Source of the DNA: CAYLPU01 sp964385635
Lineage (GTDB): Bacteria; Chloroflexota; Anaerolineae; B4-G1
Reading direction: 5' to 3'
NCBI GenBank assembly: GCA_964385635.1
Contig: CAYLPU010000017.1
Coordinates: forward strand, 1-63,424
DNA: 63,424 nt
Notes under the pieces: generated by a model
Seen by the model: the letters and a program-made list of their open reading frames with translations, nothing else
What the model was told of the DNA's origin: nothing
The model's database searches: none
Made by a program: the position numbers and the translations under genes
Shown: positions 33,921 through 42,859 of the stretch, in pieces
Layout: each line of letters begins with the position of its first letter
How positions within the stretch are numbered: the first letter of the stretch is position 1

Positions 33921-34964
33921 TCACTCCGCGTACATATCATACACCATGTCAGATAATAGCCCAGCGACGAAGCGCACAACCGAGATAGCACGGCCGTAAA
34001 ACATACGAGTAGGACCTAGGACACTCAGCGCCCCAGTGGCGAAGCCGGTGACGCCGTAGGGAGCCAGTACCAGGCTGCAGGCCCGGAGTTCGTCCCAACG
34101 CCCCTCGCCACCGATGAGCACCCGCACGCCACCTACCTCTGGGCCAAGGACGTCGGCCAGCACCGCCTCAAGGAAACTGTGCTCCTCCATGACCCGCACC
34201 AGCCCCTGAAACTTATCTCCCTCAGCGAACTCGGGTTGCCGTAACACCTCGCTCAGCCCATTACGATAGACAGCCCCAGCGGCGTGTGCATCGGTAAGGT
34301 GCATGATATCCACCACGAGTTTGACTATGCCGGATTCGAAAAGGAGCAGGTCATTCAAGCGGGCCTGGATCTCGGCGGCAGCGAGCCCGTTACAAACCTG
34401 ATTGATCCGGTCGCTGGCTTCATTGAGGGCCTCCTGATTGAGAGGTTCAACCAGGGTCAATATCCGTTGCTTGACTGTACCTCCACACAGGACAAGGACG
34501 AGCAACACCAGCCTTCCCTGGGTAGAGATAAGTCGCAGGTGCTTGTAGCGTGCTTCCGCAGCCTGAGGCGCGGTCACTAGAGCGGCCCCACGGGCAGTAC
34601 GGGCCAGGACGGAAGCCGCCAGCGGCATCCACTGTTCAACGTCCTGACGCGCTTGGTGAAACTGATGAGCGATAGTGCGACGCTCGTGCAAGGGCAGTTC
34701 CACCTCTCCCAGCAGTCGCTCAACGAAGTATCGGTAACCTTGGTACGTGGGAACACGCCCAGCAGAGGTGTGAGGATGGGTGAGATAGCCCAATTCCTCT
34801 ATCCGTGCCAGTTCGTTGCGCACTGTGGCCGTGCTCACTGGAAGGTCATAACGCGCGACCAGCGCGCGGGAACTAACCGGGGAGGCGCTATTCACGTACT
34901 CCCGCACAACCAGGCCCAAGATAGTCTGTTGGCGAGGCGTCAATTGACTCATTTTCTCATCCAC
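33921..34964 (-). CDS. hrcA: Heat-inducible transcription repressor HrcA
   Basis: A 347-residue HrcA: N-terminal winged helix (LTPRQQTILGLVVREYV, SSRALV, TVRNELARIEELGYL, HTSAGRVPT), central GAF-like region, and C-terminal GPTRMFYGRAISVVRFV. It represses the operon by binding CIRCE. The CIRCE element lies seven bases upstream of the ATG, so hrcA is autoregulated. Confidence 0.96.
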   Translation of the reverse strand: MDEKMSQLTPRQQTILGLVVREYVNSASPVSSRALVARYDLPVSTATVRNELARIEELGYLTHPHTSAGRVPTYQGYRYFVERLLGEVELPLHERRTIAHQFHQARQDVEQWMPLAASVLARTARGAALVTAPQAAEARYKHLRLISTQGRLVLLVLVLCGGTVKQRILTLVEPLNQEALNEASDRINQVCNGLAAAEIQARLNDLLLFESGIVKLVVDIMHLTDAHAAGAVYRNGLSEVLRQPEFAEGDKFQGLVRVMEEHSFLEAVLADVLGPEVGGVRVLIGGEGRWDELRACSLVLAPYGVTGFATGALSVLGPTRMFYGRAISVVRFVAGLLSDMVYDMYAE

Positions 34965-34971
34965 ACACGCT

Positions 34972-34998
34972 CTAGCACTCTCACTGGTAGAGTGCTAA
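34972..34998 (-). promoter_or_regulatory. CIRCE operator (HrcA box)
   Basis: CTAGCACTC, a nine-base spacer, then GAGTGCTAA: an exact CIRCE layout with one substitution (C for T) in the first base. It sits between promoter and hrcA start codon. Confidence 0.95.
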
Positions 34999-35011
34999 AA
35001 TACAGTTTTCA

Positions 35012-35040
35012 ATCATACCACAGGGCAAGGAGTCTGTCAA
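35012..35040 (-). promoter_or_regulatory. Promoter of the hrcA-grpE-dnaK-dnaJ operon
   Basis: On the minus strand TTGACA (35035-35040) and TATGAT (35012-35017), spacer 17 bases; transcription would begin a few bases before CIRCE. The remaining spacer to 35265 shows no gene. Confidence 0.8.
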
Positions 35041-35265
35041 ACGGGGACGGCAGCGCCAGCCGAGTGTGCACCAGGACAGGATAACCCTCGGTGCGAAGCA
35101 GTGGACGATCACAAACCGGCTCGTCTCAGCCGAGGACAATCAGAGCAAAACCCGCACAGGCGGACAGCCAGCGCCGCTGCAAGGGCACACCGCGATGCCC
35201 ACCACATACGCGCCACTACAGGCGGGAAATGGGTGTCACCAAGTTACAAAGCAATCTGATGAGCA

Positions 35266-36330
35266 CTAACCACGGCGGCGCAGGAAGGCCGGGATTTCCA
35301 GGTCGTCCTTGTCGAAAGCAGGCAGTGGGAATTCCACCGAATCACTGAACACTGCTCGCGCTGTGCGCGGACGCGGTTCTGTCTCATCAAAGCCGGTCGC
35401 GATGACAATGATCCGAATCTCGTCGCCCATGCTCTCGTCAATGACGGCCCCAAAGATGAGGTTCACGTTGGGATGCGCGGTCTGCTTGATGATCGAAGCC
35501 GCCTCATTGACCTCAAACAGACTCAGATCCGGCCCACCGGCTATATTGAAGAGAATGCCGCGAGCGCCATCAATCGTTATATCCAGAAGCCGGCTGGAGA
35601 CAGCCTGCTGGGCTGCCTCGACGGCCCGATTCTCACCGCTGGCGTGTCCAACGGCCATCAGCGCCGCGCCACCCTCGGACATGATCGTCCGCACGTCGGC
35701 GAAGTCCAGGTTGATCAGACCAGGCACAGTGATCAATTCTGAGATGCCCTGGACGCCCTGGCGCAATACGTCATCGGCTAAGGAGAACGCAGCCTGCAGA
35801 CTGACCCGCTTATCCGTGATCTCCAATAGCCGGTCGTTGGGGATCACGATCAGCGTGTCCACCTCCTCCTTGAGTCGCTCGATCCCTGCCCGTGCCGCCT
35901 CCACCCGCACCGCGCCCTCCCAGTTGAAAGGACGGGTGACGACGCCGATAGTCAGCGCGTCCATCTCCTTAGCAAGGTGGGCAATCACCGGCGCGGATCC
36001 GGTACCAGTACCGCCACCCATGCCAGCGGTGATAAACACCATGTCGGAGCCCTGCAGAACTTCGTACAACTCGTCGGCCGACTCCTCCGCCGCCTTGTGG
36101 CCCATTTCCGGGTCACCGCCCACACCCAACCCGCGCGTCAGTTTATCACCGATGCGCACTCGCTTCGACGCGTTGGAGAGCATAAGCGCCTGGGCATCGG
36201 TGTTGACCGCGATGAAATCAACACCGCCTAACCCTTCGGCAATCATGCGGTTGACGGCATTACTGCCGCCCCCTCCCACGCCGACGACCCGGATTTGTGC
36301 GAAACTCTCCATTTGGGATGATTCGTACAT
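35266..36330 (-). CDS. ftsZ: Cell division protein FtsZ
   Basis: A 354-residue tubulin-like GTPase that forms the division ring. The GTP-binding loop is GMGGGTGTGSAP; N-terminal VVGVGGGGSNAVNRM and the T7 loop region LINLDFADVRTIM are present. The C-terminal DLEIPAFLRRRG peptide resembles the conserved partner-binding tail. ATG 36330 has AGGAGGAG eight bases upstream; earlier in-frame ATGs lie in spacer. Confidence 0.97.
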   Translation of the reverse strand: MYESSQMESFAQIRVVGVGGGGSNAVNRMIAEGLGGVDFIAVNTDAQALMLSNASKRVRIGDKLTRGLGVGGDPEMGHKAAEESADELYEVLQGSDMVFITAGMGGGTGTGSAPVIAHLAKEMDALTIGVVTRPFNWEGAVRVEAARAGIERLKEEVDTLIVIPNDRLLEITDKRVSLQAAFSLADDVLRQGVQGISELITVPGLINLDFADVRTIMSEGGAALMAVGHASGENRAVEAAQQAVSSRLLDITIDGARGILFNIAGGPDLSLFEVNEAASIIKQTAHPNVNLIFGAVIDESMGDEIRIIVIATGFDETEPRPRTARAVFSDSVEFPLPAFDKDDLEIPAFLRRRG

Positions 36331-36385
36331 TTTGCTCCTCCTGTTCATGATACGTGAAACGTGATGCACAATGTATGATGCGTGA

Positions 36386-37606
36386 TCAGCCGGGCAAGAA
36401 GACCCGGAGCCAGTCGAGAAAACGCCTCCCCGGGCCTGGGCCAGGATTACGCAACTGGGGTCGTGTGCCTGCCGTCACTCCCCACTCCATCAGCCCCGCA
36501 CCCACCGCGTGGGCTGGGTTGGAAATCGTATCCACGAGGCCACGGAGCTCCCGAGGCACTCCCACTCGCACCGGCAGCCCAAGAACATCCCGCCCCAATT
36601 CCTGGAGGCCAGACAGTTGCGCCGTGCCGCCGCACAGCACAACTCCGGCTGGCAGTAGTCCATCGTATCCCGAGCGCTTAATCTCCTGCTGTATCATCGA
36701 AAGAATCTCTTGCGCCCGCGCTTCGATGATCTCCGCCAGTTTCCAACGCGGTACTACCTGTGGCGTCTCTCCATCGAAGGGAGAAACGGAGAAGCGCCCC
36801 TCTGGCGGCACCTGGGCCGCGCAGGCGTGACCATACTGCACTTTCACCCGCTCAGCGATGCCCGGCGGCAGCCGTAGACCAACGGCAATATCCCCGGTGA
36901 TATACTCGCCGCCCACCCCCAGTGTGACAGTGTGCCATACTGTGCCGTCAATGAAAATCGCAATATCGGTGATTCCTGCGCCGATGTCGGCCAGCACAAC
37001 CCCCATCTCGCGCTCGGTGTCCGTCAGCACAGCGTCGCCAGCGGCTATACTCGCCAGCACCAGTTCGTCCACCTCTACGCCGGCCCCCTCCACACACTTC
37101 ACCAGATTCTGGATCGAGGTACTGGAACCAGTGACAATATGAGCCTCCACCTCCAACCGAAAACCGTACATCCCCACTGGGTCACGCACACCACTTTGCC
37201 CATCCACAACGTAACCACGGGGAATTACGTGCACGACCTCCCTATTGTGAGGTACAGCAATGGCACGCGCAGCATCCAACGTCCGGTTCACGTCTTCCAC
37301 CGTGATGCCGTGCTCGCGGCGGGAGATGCCCACTACCCCACGACTATTGAGGGAAGAGACGTGTGTACCACTGAGGCTTACGTAGGCCCGCTCAATCTTG
37401 TATCCTGACGTACGCTCGGCCTTCTCAACCGAGGCTGCAATGGCCGTGGTGACATCCACCACGTTGACCACTACCCCTTTGCGGACACCCCGGGAGGGCA
37501 CCAGGCCCACGCCGATCACACAGAGGCTGCCCTCATCGTCCACTTCACCCACCAGGGTGCATATTTTGCTGCTGCCCACATCAATGCCCACGATTGTATG
37601 TTCCAC
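36386..37606 (-). CDS. ftsA: Cell division protein FtsA
   Basis: A 406-residue actin-fold protein that anchors FtsZ to the membrane. N-terminal TIVGIDVGSSKICTLVGEV, the 1C/SHS2 region around VHVIPRGYVVDG, the phosphate loop VVLADIGAGITDIAIF and GVVLCGGTAQLSGL are visible. The last residues (RRFLDWLRVFLPG) form a short amphipathic helix suited to membrane targeting. Between ftsQ and ftsZ. Confidence 0.95.
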   Translation of the reverse strand: MEHTIVGIDVGSSKICTLVGEVDDEGSLCVIGVGLVPSRGVRKGVVVNVVDVTTAIAASVEKAERTSGYKIERAYVSLSGTHVSSLNSRGVVGISRREHGITVEDVNRTLDAARAIAVPHNREVVHVIPRGYVVDGQSGVRDPVGMYGFRLEVEAHIVTGSSTSIQNLVKCVEGAGVEVDELVLASIAAGDAVLTDTEREMGVVLADIGAGITDIAIFIDGTVWHTVTLGVGGEYITGDIAVGLRLPPGIAERVKVQYGHACAAQVPPEGRFSVSPFDGETPQVVPRWKLAEIIEARAQEILSMIQQEIKRSGYDGLLPAGVVLCGGTAQLSGLQELGRDVLGLPVRVGVPRELRGLVDTISNPAHAVGAGLMEWGVTAGTRPQLRNPGPGPGRRFLDWLRVFLPG

Positions 37607-37640
37607 GGCTCGCCTCTTCCTGCTCCGATAAGCCTTGTTA

Positions 37641-38474
37641 TCAATCGTTAGTCAACGAGTAATAAGGCGCGTCAAAGAAGCGCACGTCCACGAATCGGGG
37701 CGTCAAACCTCGCGCTTCCAGGTCAGCCACCAGGCACTCCAGCACCTGCAGCCGCTCCGCCATCCCAGACCCCTGTCCCACAATCACAGACCAACCCCGT
37801 TCATCGGTAAACACCAGTCCCCGGTCCGGTACGTAGTGGAGCGACGACGACACATCCACTCCAGCCGTCCACAACTCGGTCAACGCGACACGCACACGCT
37901 CGTCCAGCCGACCATCCTTGTCCCGTGGCAGCGGCCCTCGTACCTGCCAACCCTCTGACAACATCTCTTGGGCAGGGAAAATAACACCATCAGAGTCAAT
38001 CCACCACAACTGTCCGTTCTCGTCCCACATCATCATCGGCTGTCGCTCTGCGATGGTGATAGTGCACTCCACCGGTAGCCCGGCGCTTGACACCGGCAGT
38101 TGTGGACGACAGACAACCCGCGCGCGCTCGAGAGTTGGCAGTGCGGCTAGAATGAAGGTCTCAATCTCGGCGGGACGCACCCACAGAATATGCAGCCCCA
38201 ACAGACCGCTGGCCTGAAAGACCTCGTCGGGCGACACCCGATCCGCACCAACCACGTCAGCATGATAGATGTAGAAGCAATCATCGAGCGCCAGCCACAA
38301 TGCCCCAGCCGTTATCGTCACCACCAGCGACAGTAACAGCACACCGCGCAGCCGGAGCAGCAGAGGACGCGACAACGCCGGCACCCGCTCCACCCGCGCC
38401 TGGCCTAGAACCATCGTGCCTGCCCTTTCAAACCGCTTTTTCTTTTTCCGCCGCCGCCCTTGGGATTTTGTCAT
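37641..38474 (-). CDS. ftsQ: FtsQ/DivIB-type division protein
   Basis: 277 residues: a basic cytoplasmic start with RRRKKKKRFE, one TM helix (about 44-66), then an extracytoplasmic POTRA domain (YIYHADVVGADRVSPDEVF) and a C-terminal FtsQ beta domain. It belongs to the FtsQ-FtsL-FtsB regulatory complex. Position between ddl and ftsA confirms identity, as sequence conservation is low in this family. Confidence 0.88.
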   Translation of the reverse strand: MTKSQGRRRKKKKRFERAGTMVLGQARVERVPALSRPLLLRLRGVLLLSLVVTITAGALWLALDDCFYIYHADVVGADRVSPDEVFQASGLLGLHILWVRPAEIETFILAALPTLERARVVCRPQLPVSSAGLPVECTITIAERQPMMMWDENGQLWWIDSDGVIFPAQEMLSEGWQVRGPLPRDKDGRLDERVRVALTELWTAGVDVSSSLHYVPDRGLVFTDERGWSVIVGQGSGMAERLQVLECLVADLEARGLTPRFVDVRFFDAPYYSLTND

Positions 38475-38489
38475 CTTGTCATTCCGTCA

Positions 38490-39608
38490 TTAGTACGAAG
38501 TCTCCGAGCGCTCTTTGTCCTCATACCGCTCGAACGCGAGTTCGATCAGCCGGTCAATCAATTCCGGATACGGGATGCCGCTGGCATCCCACAACTTGGG
38601 ATACATGCTGATAGCAGTGAAACCCGGAATGGTATTTAGCTCATTCACGTACAATTCCCCCGTCTCGCCGGAGAGCAGCATATCAACCCGCGCCATCCCA
38701 CAACAGTCAATCGCTTTGTAGGCTCTGAGCGCCAAATCTCGCACTCGCTCAACCACCTCCGACGGGAGGGGAGCAGGAATCAGCAGTTTTGACGCCCTGT
38801 CGCCATCGTCAATGTATTTGGCCTCGTAACTGTAGAACTCTTGGCTAGGGATGATCTCGCCCGGCACCGAGGCTATAGGATCATCGTTGCCCAACACGCT
38901 GACCTCAATCTCCCGTGCTGCTGGCACAGCCGCCTCGACCAGCAACTTGCGGTCATACCGGGCCGCCTGAGCCAACCCGGCTGCCAATCCGGCCCGGTCG
39001 TGACACTTGCTGATGCCAACACTGGAGCCCATGTTGGCCGGCTTGATGAAGACCGGGTAGCCCAGTGCTGCCTCGATCCGGGCCATCACCTTCTCAGGAT
39101 TCGCGTCCCACTCTTTGCGCTTGAGCATTACGTATTCCACACTGGGCAGGCCATGAGCCCGCATCACGTCCTTGAAAACCGCCTTGTCCATCCCCAGGGC
39201 GGAACCGGTCACCCCGGCCCCCACGTAGGGGATAACCGCCAGTTCCAGCAACCCCTGCACCGTGCCATCCTCGCCATACGGCCCGTGCAGGACAGGAAAT
39301 ATGACGTCCAGTTCCGCCAGCTGCGTCGCTTTGATCGCCCGCTCCGTGTCATTGAGCCGCATCAAGCCACGCCAGGAGGGATCGCCCAGCAGCGTGGCAG
39401 GCTGGCTCACGCCTACATCGCCTGCCTCCAGCGCCTTCAGCGGGTCACCCGAGGCAATCCAGCGGCCCTCCTTGGTGATGCCGATAGGCACGATATCGTA
39501 CTTCTCCTTATCCATCGCGTCCATCACCGACCTGGCAGAGAGGAGTGAGATTTCATGCTCCCCGGACCGCCCGCCGAAGATCACCCCTACGCGGATCTTT
39601 CGTGCCAT
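38490..39608 (-). CDS. ddl: D-alanine--D-alanine ligase
   Basis: A 372-residue ATP-grasp ligase making D-Ala-D-Ala for peptidoglycan. VIFGGRSGEHEISLLSA at the N-terminus, FPVLHGPYGEDGTVQG, the ATP-grasp lysine region YPVFIKPANMGSSVGI and the metal-binding MARVDML and NELNTIPGFT motifs are all intact. ATG 39608 has GGAGGAGGG close upstream and is preferred over 39629. Confidence 0.95.
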   Translation of the reverse strand: MARKIRVGVIFGGRSGEHEISLLSARSVMDAMDKEKYDIVPIGITKEGRWIASGDPLKALEAGDVGVSQPATLLGDPSWRGLMRLNDTERAIKATQLAELDVIFPVLHGPYGEDGTVQGLLELAVIPYVGAGVTGSALGMDKAVFKDVMRAHGLPSVEYVMLKRKEWDANPEKVMARIEAALGYPVFIKPANMGSSVGISKCHDRAGLAAGLAQAARYDRKLLVEAAVPAAREIEVSVLGNDDPIASVPGEIIPSQEFYSYEAKYIDDGDRASKLLIPAPLPSEVVERVRDLALRAYKAIDCCGMARVDMLLSGETGELYVNELNTIPGFTAISMYPKLWDASGIPYPELIDRLIELAFERYEDKERSETSY

Positions 39609-39641
39609 CGCCCTCCTCCCTCCTCCCATTTCCTTGTCTTG

Positions 39642-40568
39642 TTATTCACTGTCCCAATCTCCCAACAACTCAATCTCCAATTCAAGTTCGACCCCGAATT
39701 GCCGCTTCACCTCCGCCCGCGCGTGCTCGATAAGCGCCGATACATCCGCTGCGGCCGCACCGCCGGTGTTCATAAAGAAGTTGCCGTGAAGTTCCGATAT
39801 CTGCGCACCACCAACACGATATCCACGCAGCCCAGCCTGCTCAATAAGATACCCAGCGTGGCTGCCCGGCGGATTTTTGAAGGTCGAACCCATCGTCGCC
39901 CCAGCCGGATGGCGCATCCTGCGCCACTCCAGGATCTCGTCCGCTCTCGCCACAAGCGCCTTCGGGCCGCTCTGTTGCAGACCGAAGGTCGCCGCCAGCA
40001 CCACGGACCGTTGGCTACTCATCATCTCTCGCTTGATCCGGCTTGACCGGTACTCGAACTCAAACCACTCCGCTGGCACCTCCACGACCTCGCCACCCGG
40101 TTCCAGCACAGTCGCGCTGCGCAGCACGCTCGCGATATCGCCCTCGAAAGCACCCGCGTTGCCAATCACCGCCCCGCCCACCGTCCCCGGCAACCCCACC
40201 GCCCATTCCAACCCCGCCAGGCCGCGCTCGACCGCCCCACCGGCCAGCACAGCCAGCAGCGCGCCCGCCTCCGCCCGCGCCACTTCGCCATCAAACTGGA
40301 CACACGCTGCCCGATCGATAATCACCAGCCCACGCACCCCGCTGTCTGCGACCAGCACGTTGCAGCCGCCACCCAGCAGCCACCAGGACACGCCGTGCAG
40401 CCACGCTAGTTCCACCGCTCTGACGACCTCATCCACACCCTCACAGACGATCAGCAAATCGGCCGGGCCGCCGACACGCATGGCAGTGTAATGCGCCAGA
40501 GGCTCATCGCGCCGGGCGCGCCGCCCCAGCGCCACCGCTAGAGCATCCAGGTCGGAACTAACGACCAT
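39642..40568 (-). CDS. murB: UDP-N-acetylenolpyruvoylglucosamine reductase MurB
   Basis: A 308-residue FAD enzyme that completes UDP-MurNAc. YTAMRVGGPADLLIV and LLGGGCNVLVAD bind FAD; GLAGLEWAVGLPGTVGGAVIGNAGAF-type block is split here as GLEWAVGLPGTVGGA; the catalytic serine lies in GATMGSTFKNPPG and the final Glu in SELHGNFFMNTGGA. Upstream of it (40569-40798) is a spacer with one palindrome and no gene. Confidence 0.95.
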   Translation of the reverse strand: MVVSSDLDALAVALGRRARRDEPLAHYTAMRVGGPADLLIVCEGVDEVVRAVELAWLHGVSWWLLGGGCNVLVADSGVRGLVIIDRAACVQFDGEVARAEAGALLAVLAGGAVERGLAGLEWAVGLPGTVGGAVIGNAGAFEGDIASVLRSATVLEPGGEVVEVPAEWFEFEYRSSRIKREMMSSQRSVVLAATFGLQQSGPKALVARADEILEWRRMRHPAGATMGSTFKNPPGSHAGYLIEQAGLRGYRVGGAQISELHGNFFMNTGGAAAADVSALIEHARAEVKRQFGVELELEIELLGDWDSE

Positions 40569-40760
40569 CTTTCTCCTTGGCTCTCACCAGACGCAACTTC
40601 AGTGCCATAACCTCGCACTCGAAGCCACGCCGGGACCGCCTCCGCTTCCTCACACCCTTCAGCCGTCCCCCTAGCCGCCCACCTCTCTCGTTTTCCCCCG
40701 TACATTCCATCCTCATCTGTTCCTGCCTCCTGCTCCCTACTCCGAAAATAACCGGCTGTT

Positions 40761-40785
40761 GTAGGGCAGGTTTCCATACCTGCCC
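40761..40785. repeat. Palindrome gggcaggtttccatacctgccc
   Basis: A hairpin of the 'gtagggNcaggt...acctgccc' type between murC and murB; related in design to 55098-55125 and 55371-55395. Confidence 0.55.
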
Positions 40786-40798
40786 CCTGACACGGCGG

Positions 40799-42181
40799 CT
40801 ATGGAAAGCCGCCCAACACTTCCAACAACCACTCCCCCACCTTGTACCCATCTCCTGCGCCTAGCGTCAGCACCACATCGCCAGTCTGGAGCTCGGTGCC
40901 CAACCACACCACCGCCTCATCCAAAGACCCCGCGCAACGGACGTCGGGATGCTGCATCGCCGCCACCACATCGGCGCTGCTGATACCCAGCGTGTCCACC
41001 TCGCGGGCGGCGTAGATGGGCAACACGATGACGTGATCGGCCACGCTGAACGCTCGCGCGAAGTCTGTCAAAAGCATCCTGGTACGGCTGTAGGTATGGG
41101 GTTGCCACACCGCCCACAGGGGTCGGTGAGGGAAACGGTCCCGCGCCGCCTGGAGTGTGGCCCGAATCTCCGTCGGGTGATGCGCATAGTCGTCCACTAC
41201 GACTACGCCGTTGGTTTCACCCCTGACCTCGAAACGCCGCCTCACTCCGCGAAACTCAGTCAGCGCGGCTCTCGCTATACGAAAAGGAACATCAAGATAA
41301 TTCGCCACCGCCAAGGCCGCCATTGCGTTAGAAGTGTTATGGGCACCGGACAGCCGCAGCCGCGCCAGCCCCAGCACCTGTCCCGCGTGTGTAACCAGAA
41401 AGTCCACGCCCCCGGCGAAGTTGGGCCGTACTTCCTCCGCTCGCCACTCTGCACCCTTGCCCAATCCAAAGAACACCACCGGGGCTCCTGCAGTCCGTCG
41501 TTGCTCGCCGAGTTCTCGCGCCACCGGGTCATCCCAACAAACCACTAACATCCCATCACGCGGCACAAGTGCCACGAACTCCTCGAACGCGGCCCGGAAA
41601 TCGACAAAAGTCGGGTAACAGTCCGGGTGATCGTGCTCGACGTTGGTCACCACCGCCACCCTGGGCGCCAGGCTCAGGAAAGTACGGTCGTACTCGTCCG
41701 CCTCAATGACGAAAAGCGGCCCCTCTCCAGCGCCGGCGTTCGTCCCCAGCCCTGCAATCACTCCGCCGACGACGAAAGTCGGAGCACGCCCGGCCTTCAG
41801 CAAGATAGAGGTAATCATCGCCGTCGTCGTCGTTTTACCGTGCGTGCCGGCTACCGCCACCCCCAGTCGCCCGTCCATCATCTGGCCAAGAAACTCCGGG
41901 CGTTTCAACACCGGGATGCCAGCGGCACGCGCCGCCTGCACTTCGACGTTGGACGCGGGCACCGCCGAAGACACGACCACCAGCTCAGCACCGCCTACGT
42001 GCTCCGCCCGGTGCCCGGCGAAGACACAGACTCCGTCTCGCGCCAGCGCCTGCGCAACCGGCGAAAGCACCAGATCAGATCCAGAGACCTCCGCCCCTTG
42101 CTCCATCACCACGCGAGCGATGGCGGAAAGTCCCGCCCCGCCGATGCCGATGAAGTGCACACGTCTGCCGCGAAATTGCAT
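40799..42181 (-). CDS. murC: UDP-N-acetylmuramate--L-alanine ligase MurC
   Basis: A 460-residue Mur ligase adding L-Ala to UDP-MurNAc. N-terminal HFIGIGGAGLSAIA, P-loop VAGTHGKTTTTAM, the EADEYDRTFL carbamate/metal region and DDYAHHPTEIRATL are intact. ATG 42181 (MQFRGRR) was chosen; the frame extends to 42211 without conserved sequence. Confidence 0.96.
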   Translation of the reverse strand: MQFRGRRVHFIGIGGAGLSAIARVVMEQGAEVSGSDLVLSPVAQALARDGVCVFAGHRAEHVGGAELVVVSSAVPASNVEVQAARAAGIPVLKRPEFLGQMMDGRLGVAVAGTHGKTTTTAMITSILLKAGRAPTFVVGGVIAGLGTNAGAGEGPLFVIEADEYDRTFLSLAPRVAVVTNVEHDHPDCYPTFVDFRAAFEEFVALVPRDGMLVVCWDDPVARELGEQRRTAGAPVVFFGLGKGAEWRAEEVRPNFAGGVDFLVTHAGQVLGLARLRLSGAHNTSNAMAALAVANYLDVPFRIARAALTEFRGVRRRFEVRGETNGVVVVDDYAHHPTEIRATLQAARDRFPHRPLWAVWQPHTYSRTRMLLTDFARAFSVADHVIVLPIYAAREVDTLGISSADVVAAMQHPDVRCAGSLDEAVVWLGTELQTGDVVLTLGAGDGYKVGEWLLEVLGGFP

Positions 42182-42214
42182 AGACACCCCCAATGAGCAC
42201 CGAAGCCCCAACGG

Positions 42215-42859
42215 TCAGATAAACACGACAATCACGAACACAAAGGCCGCCGCCACCGCAACGTACAGCACCGTGCTCGATTTCTCGATCAATTTCGGCG
42301 GCATAAACACCATCAGATTGGCCGCCGTGGAACCGGCCTTAGGAGGCGTAATCCCTCCGATTCCCTCGGCTCCAGGGAGGTAAACGACCTCCATCACAGG
42401 CTGCCCACTCTCATCGAGGACAGGGTCCCCATTGTCGTCCACTACCTGTCGCTCAGGCCGCATCTCTGGAGGAATGCCGTAGTAAGCCGTGTTGAGAAAT
42501 GAAAGCAGCGTGCCAACAATGAGAAAGCCATTGATCAGGCCCAGGAAGAACCCCAGCAGGAGATCCTGCAATTGCTCACGGGCTATCTTGGCTCCCAGTT
42601 TCGTGGCGATAGTCGGGCTGGCATACCCGAACACAGTGATGATGATAAACAACACAGCACGGGTATAGAACTGATTTGGCGCATTCAGGTTCTCGAACAG
42701 AGACTTGATCGGCGGCACAAGGGTCAACAGGACGTGCTCCACGAACAGCGCCAGAAGCACGCTGGAGACCACGATGATCTCTTTCCCCCAACCACGCAGG
42801 CTACCGATCACGGCGAATAAAATGAGCAAACCGCCAAAGATTGTATGTACCGGTATCAT
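42215..42859 (-). CDS. CvpA-like membrane protein
   Basis: A 214-residue membrane protein with four or so hydrophobic segments (about 5-22, 27-50, 69-88, 98-125) and a fifth C-terminal helix (195-214). The N-terminal half, with GGLLILFAVIGSLRGWGKEI and a helical pair around LLLGFFLGLINGFLIVG, resembles the CvpA/colicin V production family; a short extracytoplasmic loop with DDNGDPVLDESG separates the last helix. It sits one base from murG and about 30 bases before murC, an uncommon place for such a gene. Function unknown, possibly envelope-related. Confidence 0.65.
   Translation of the reverse strand: MIPVHTIFGGLLILFAVIGSLRGWGKEIIVVSSVLLALFVEHVLLTLVPPIKSLFENLNAPNQFYTRAVLFIIITVFGYASPTIATKLGAKIAREQLQDLLLGFFLGLINGFLIVGTLLSFLNTAYYGIPPEMRPERQVVDDNGDPVLDESGQPVMEVVYLPGAEGIGGITPPKAGSTAANLMVFMPPKLIEKSSTVLYVAVAAAFVFVIVVFI

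Noticed and set aside
35309..36364. Long plus-strand open frame opposite ftsZ
   Set aside because: Antisense shadow; Ser/Pro/Thr-rich composition is that expected from the reverse of a GC-rich gene.
40538..40851. Small open frames in the murC/murB spacer
   Set aside because: Arg/Glu-rich sequence without conserved pattern; it overlaps the murB start and a palindrome.
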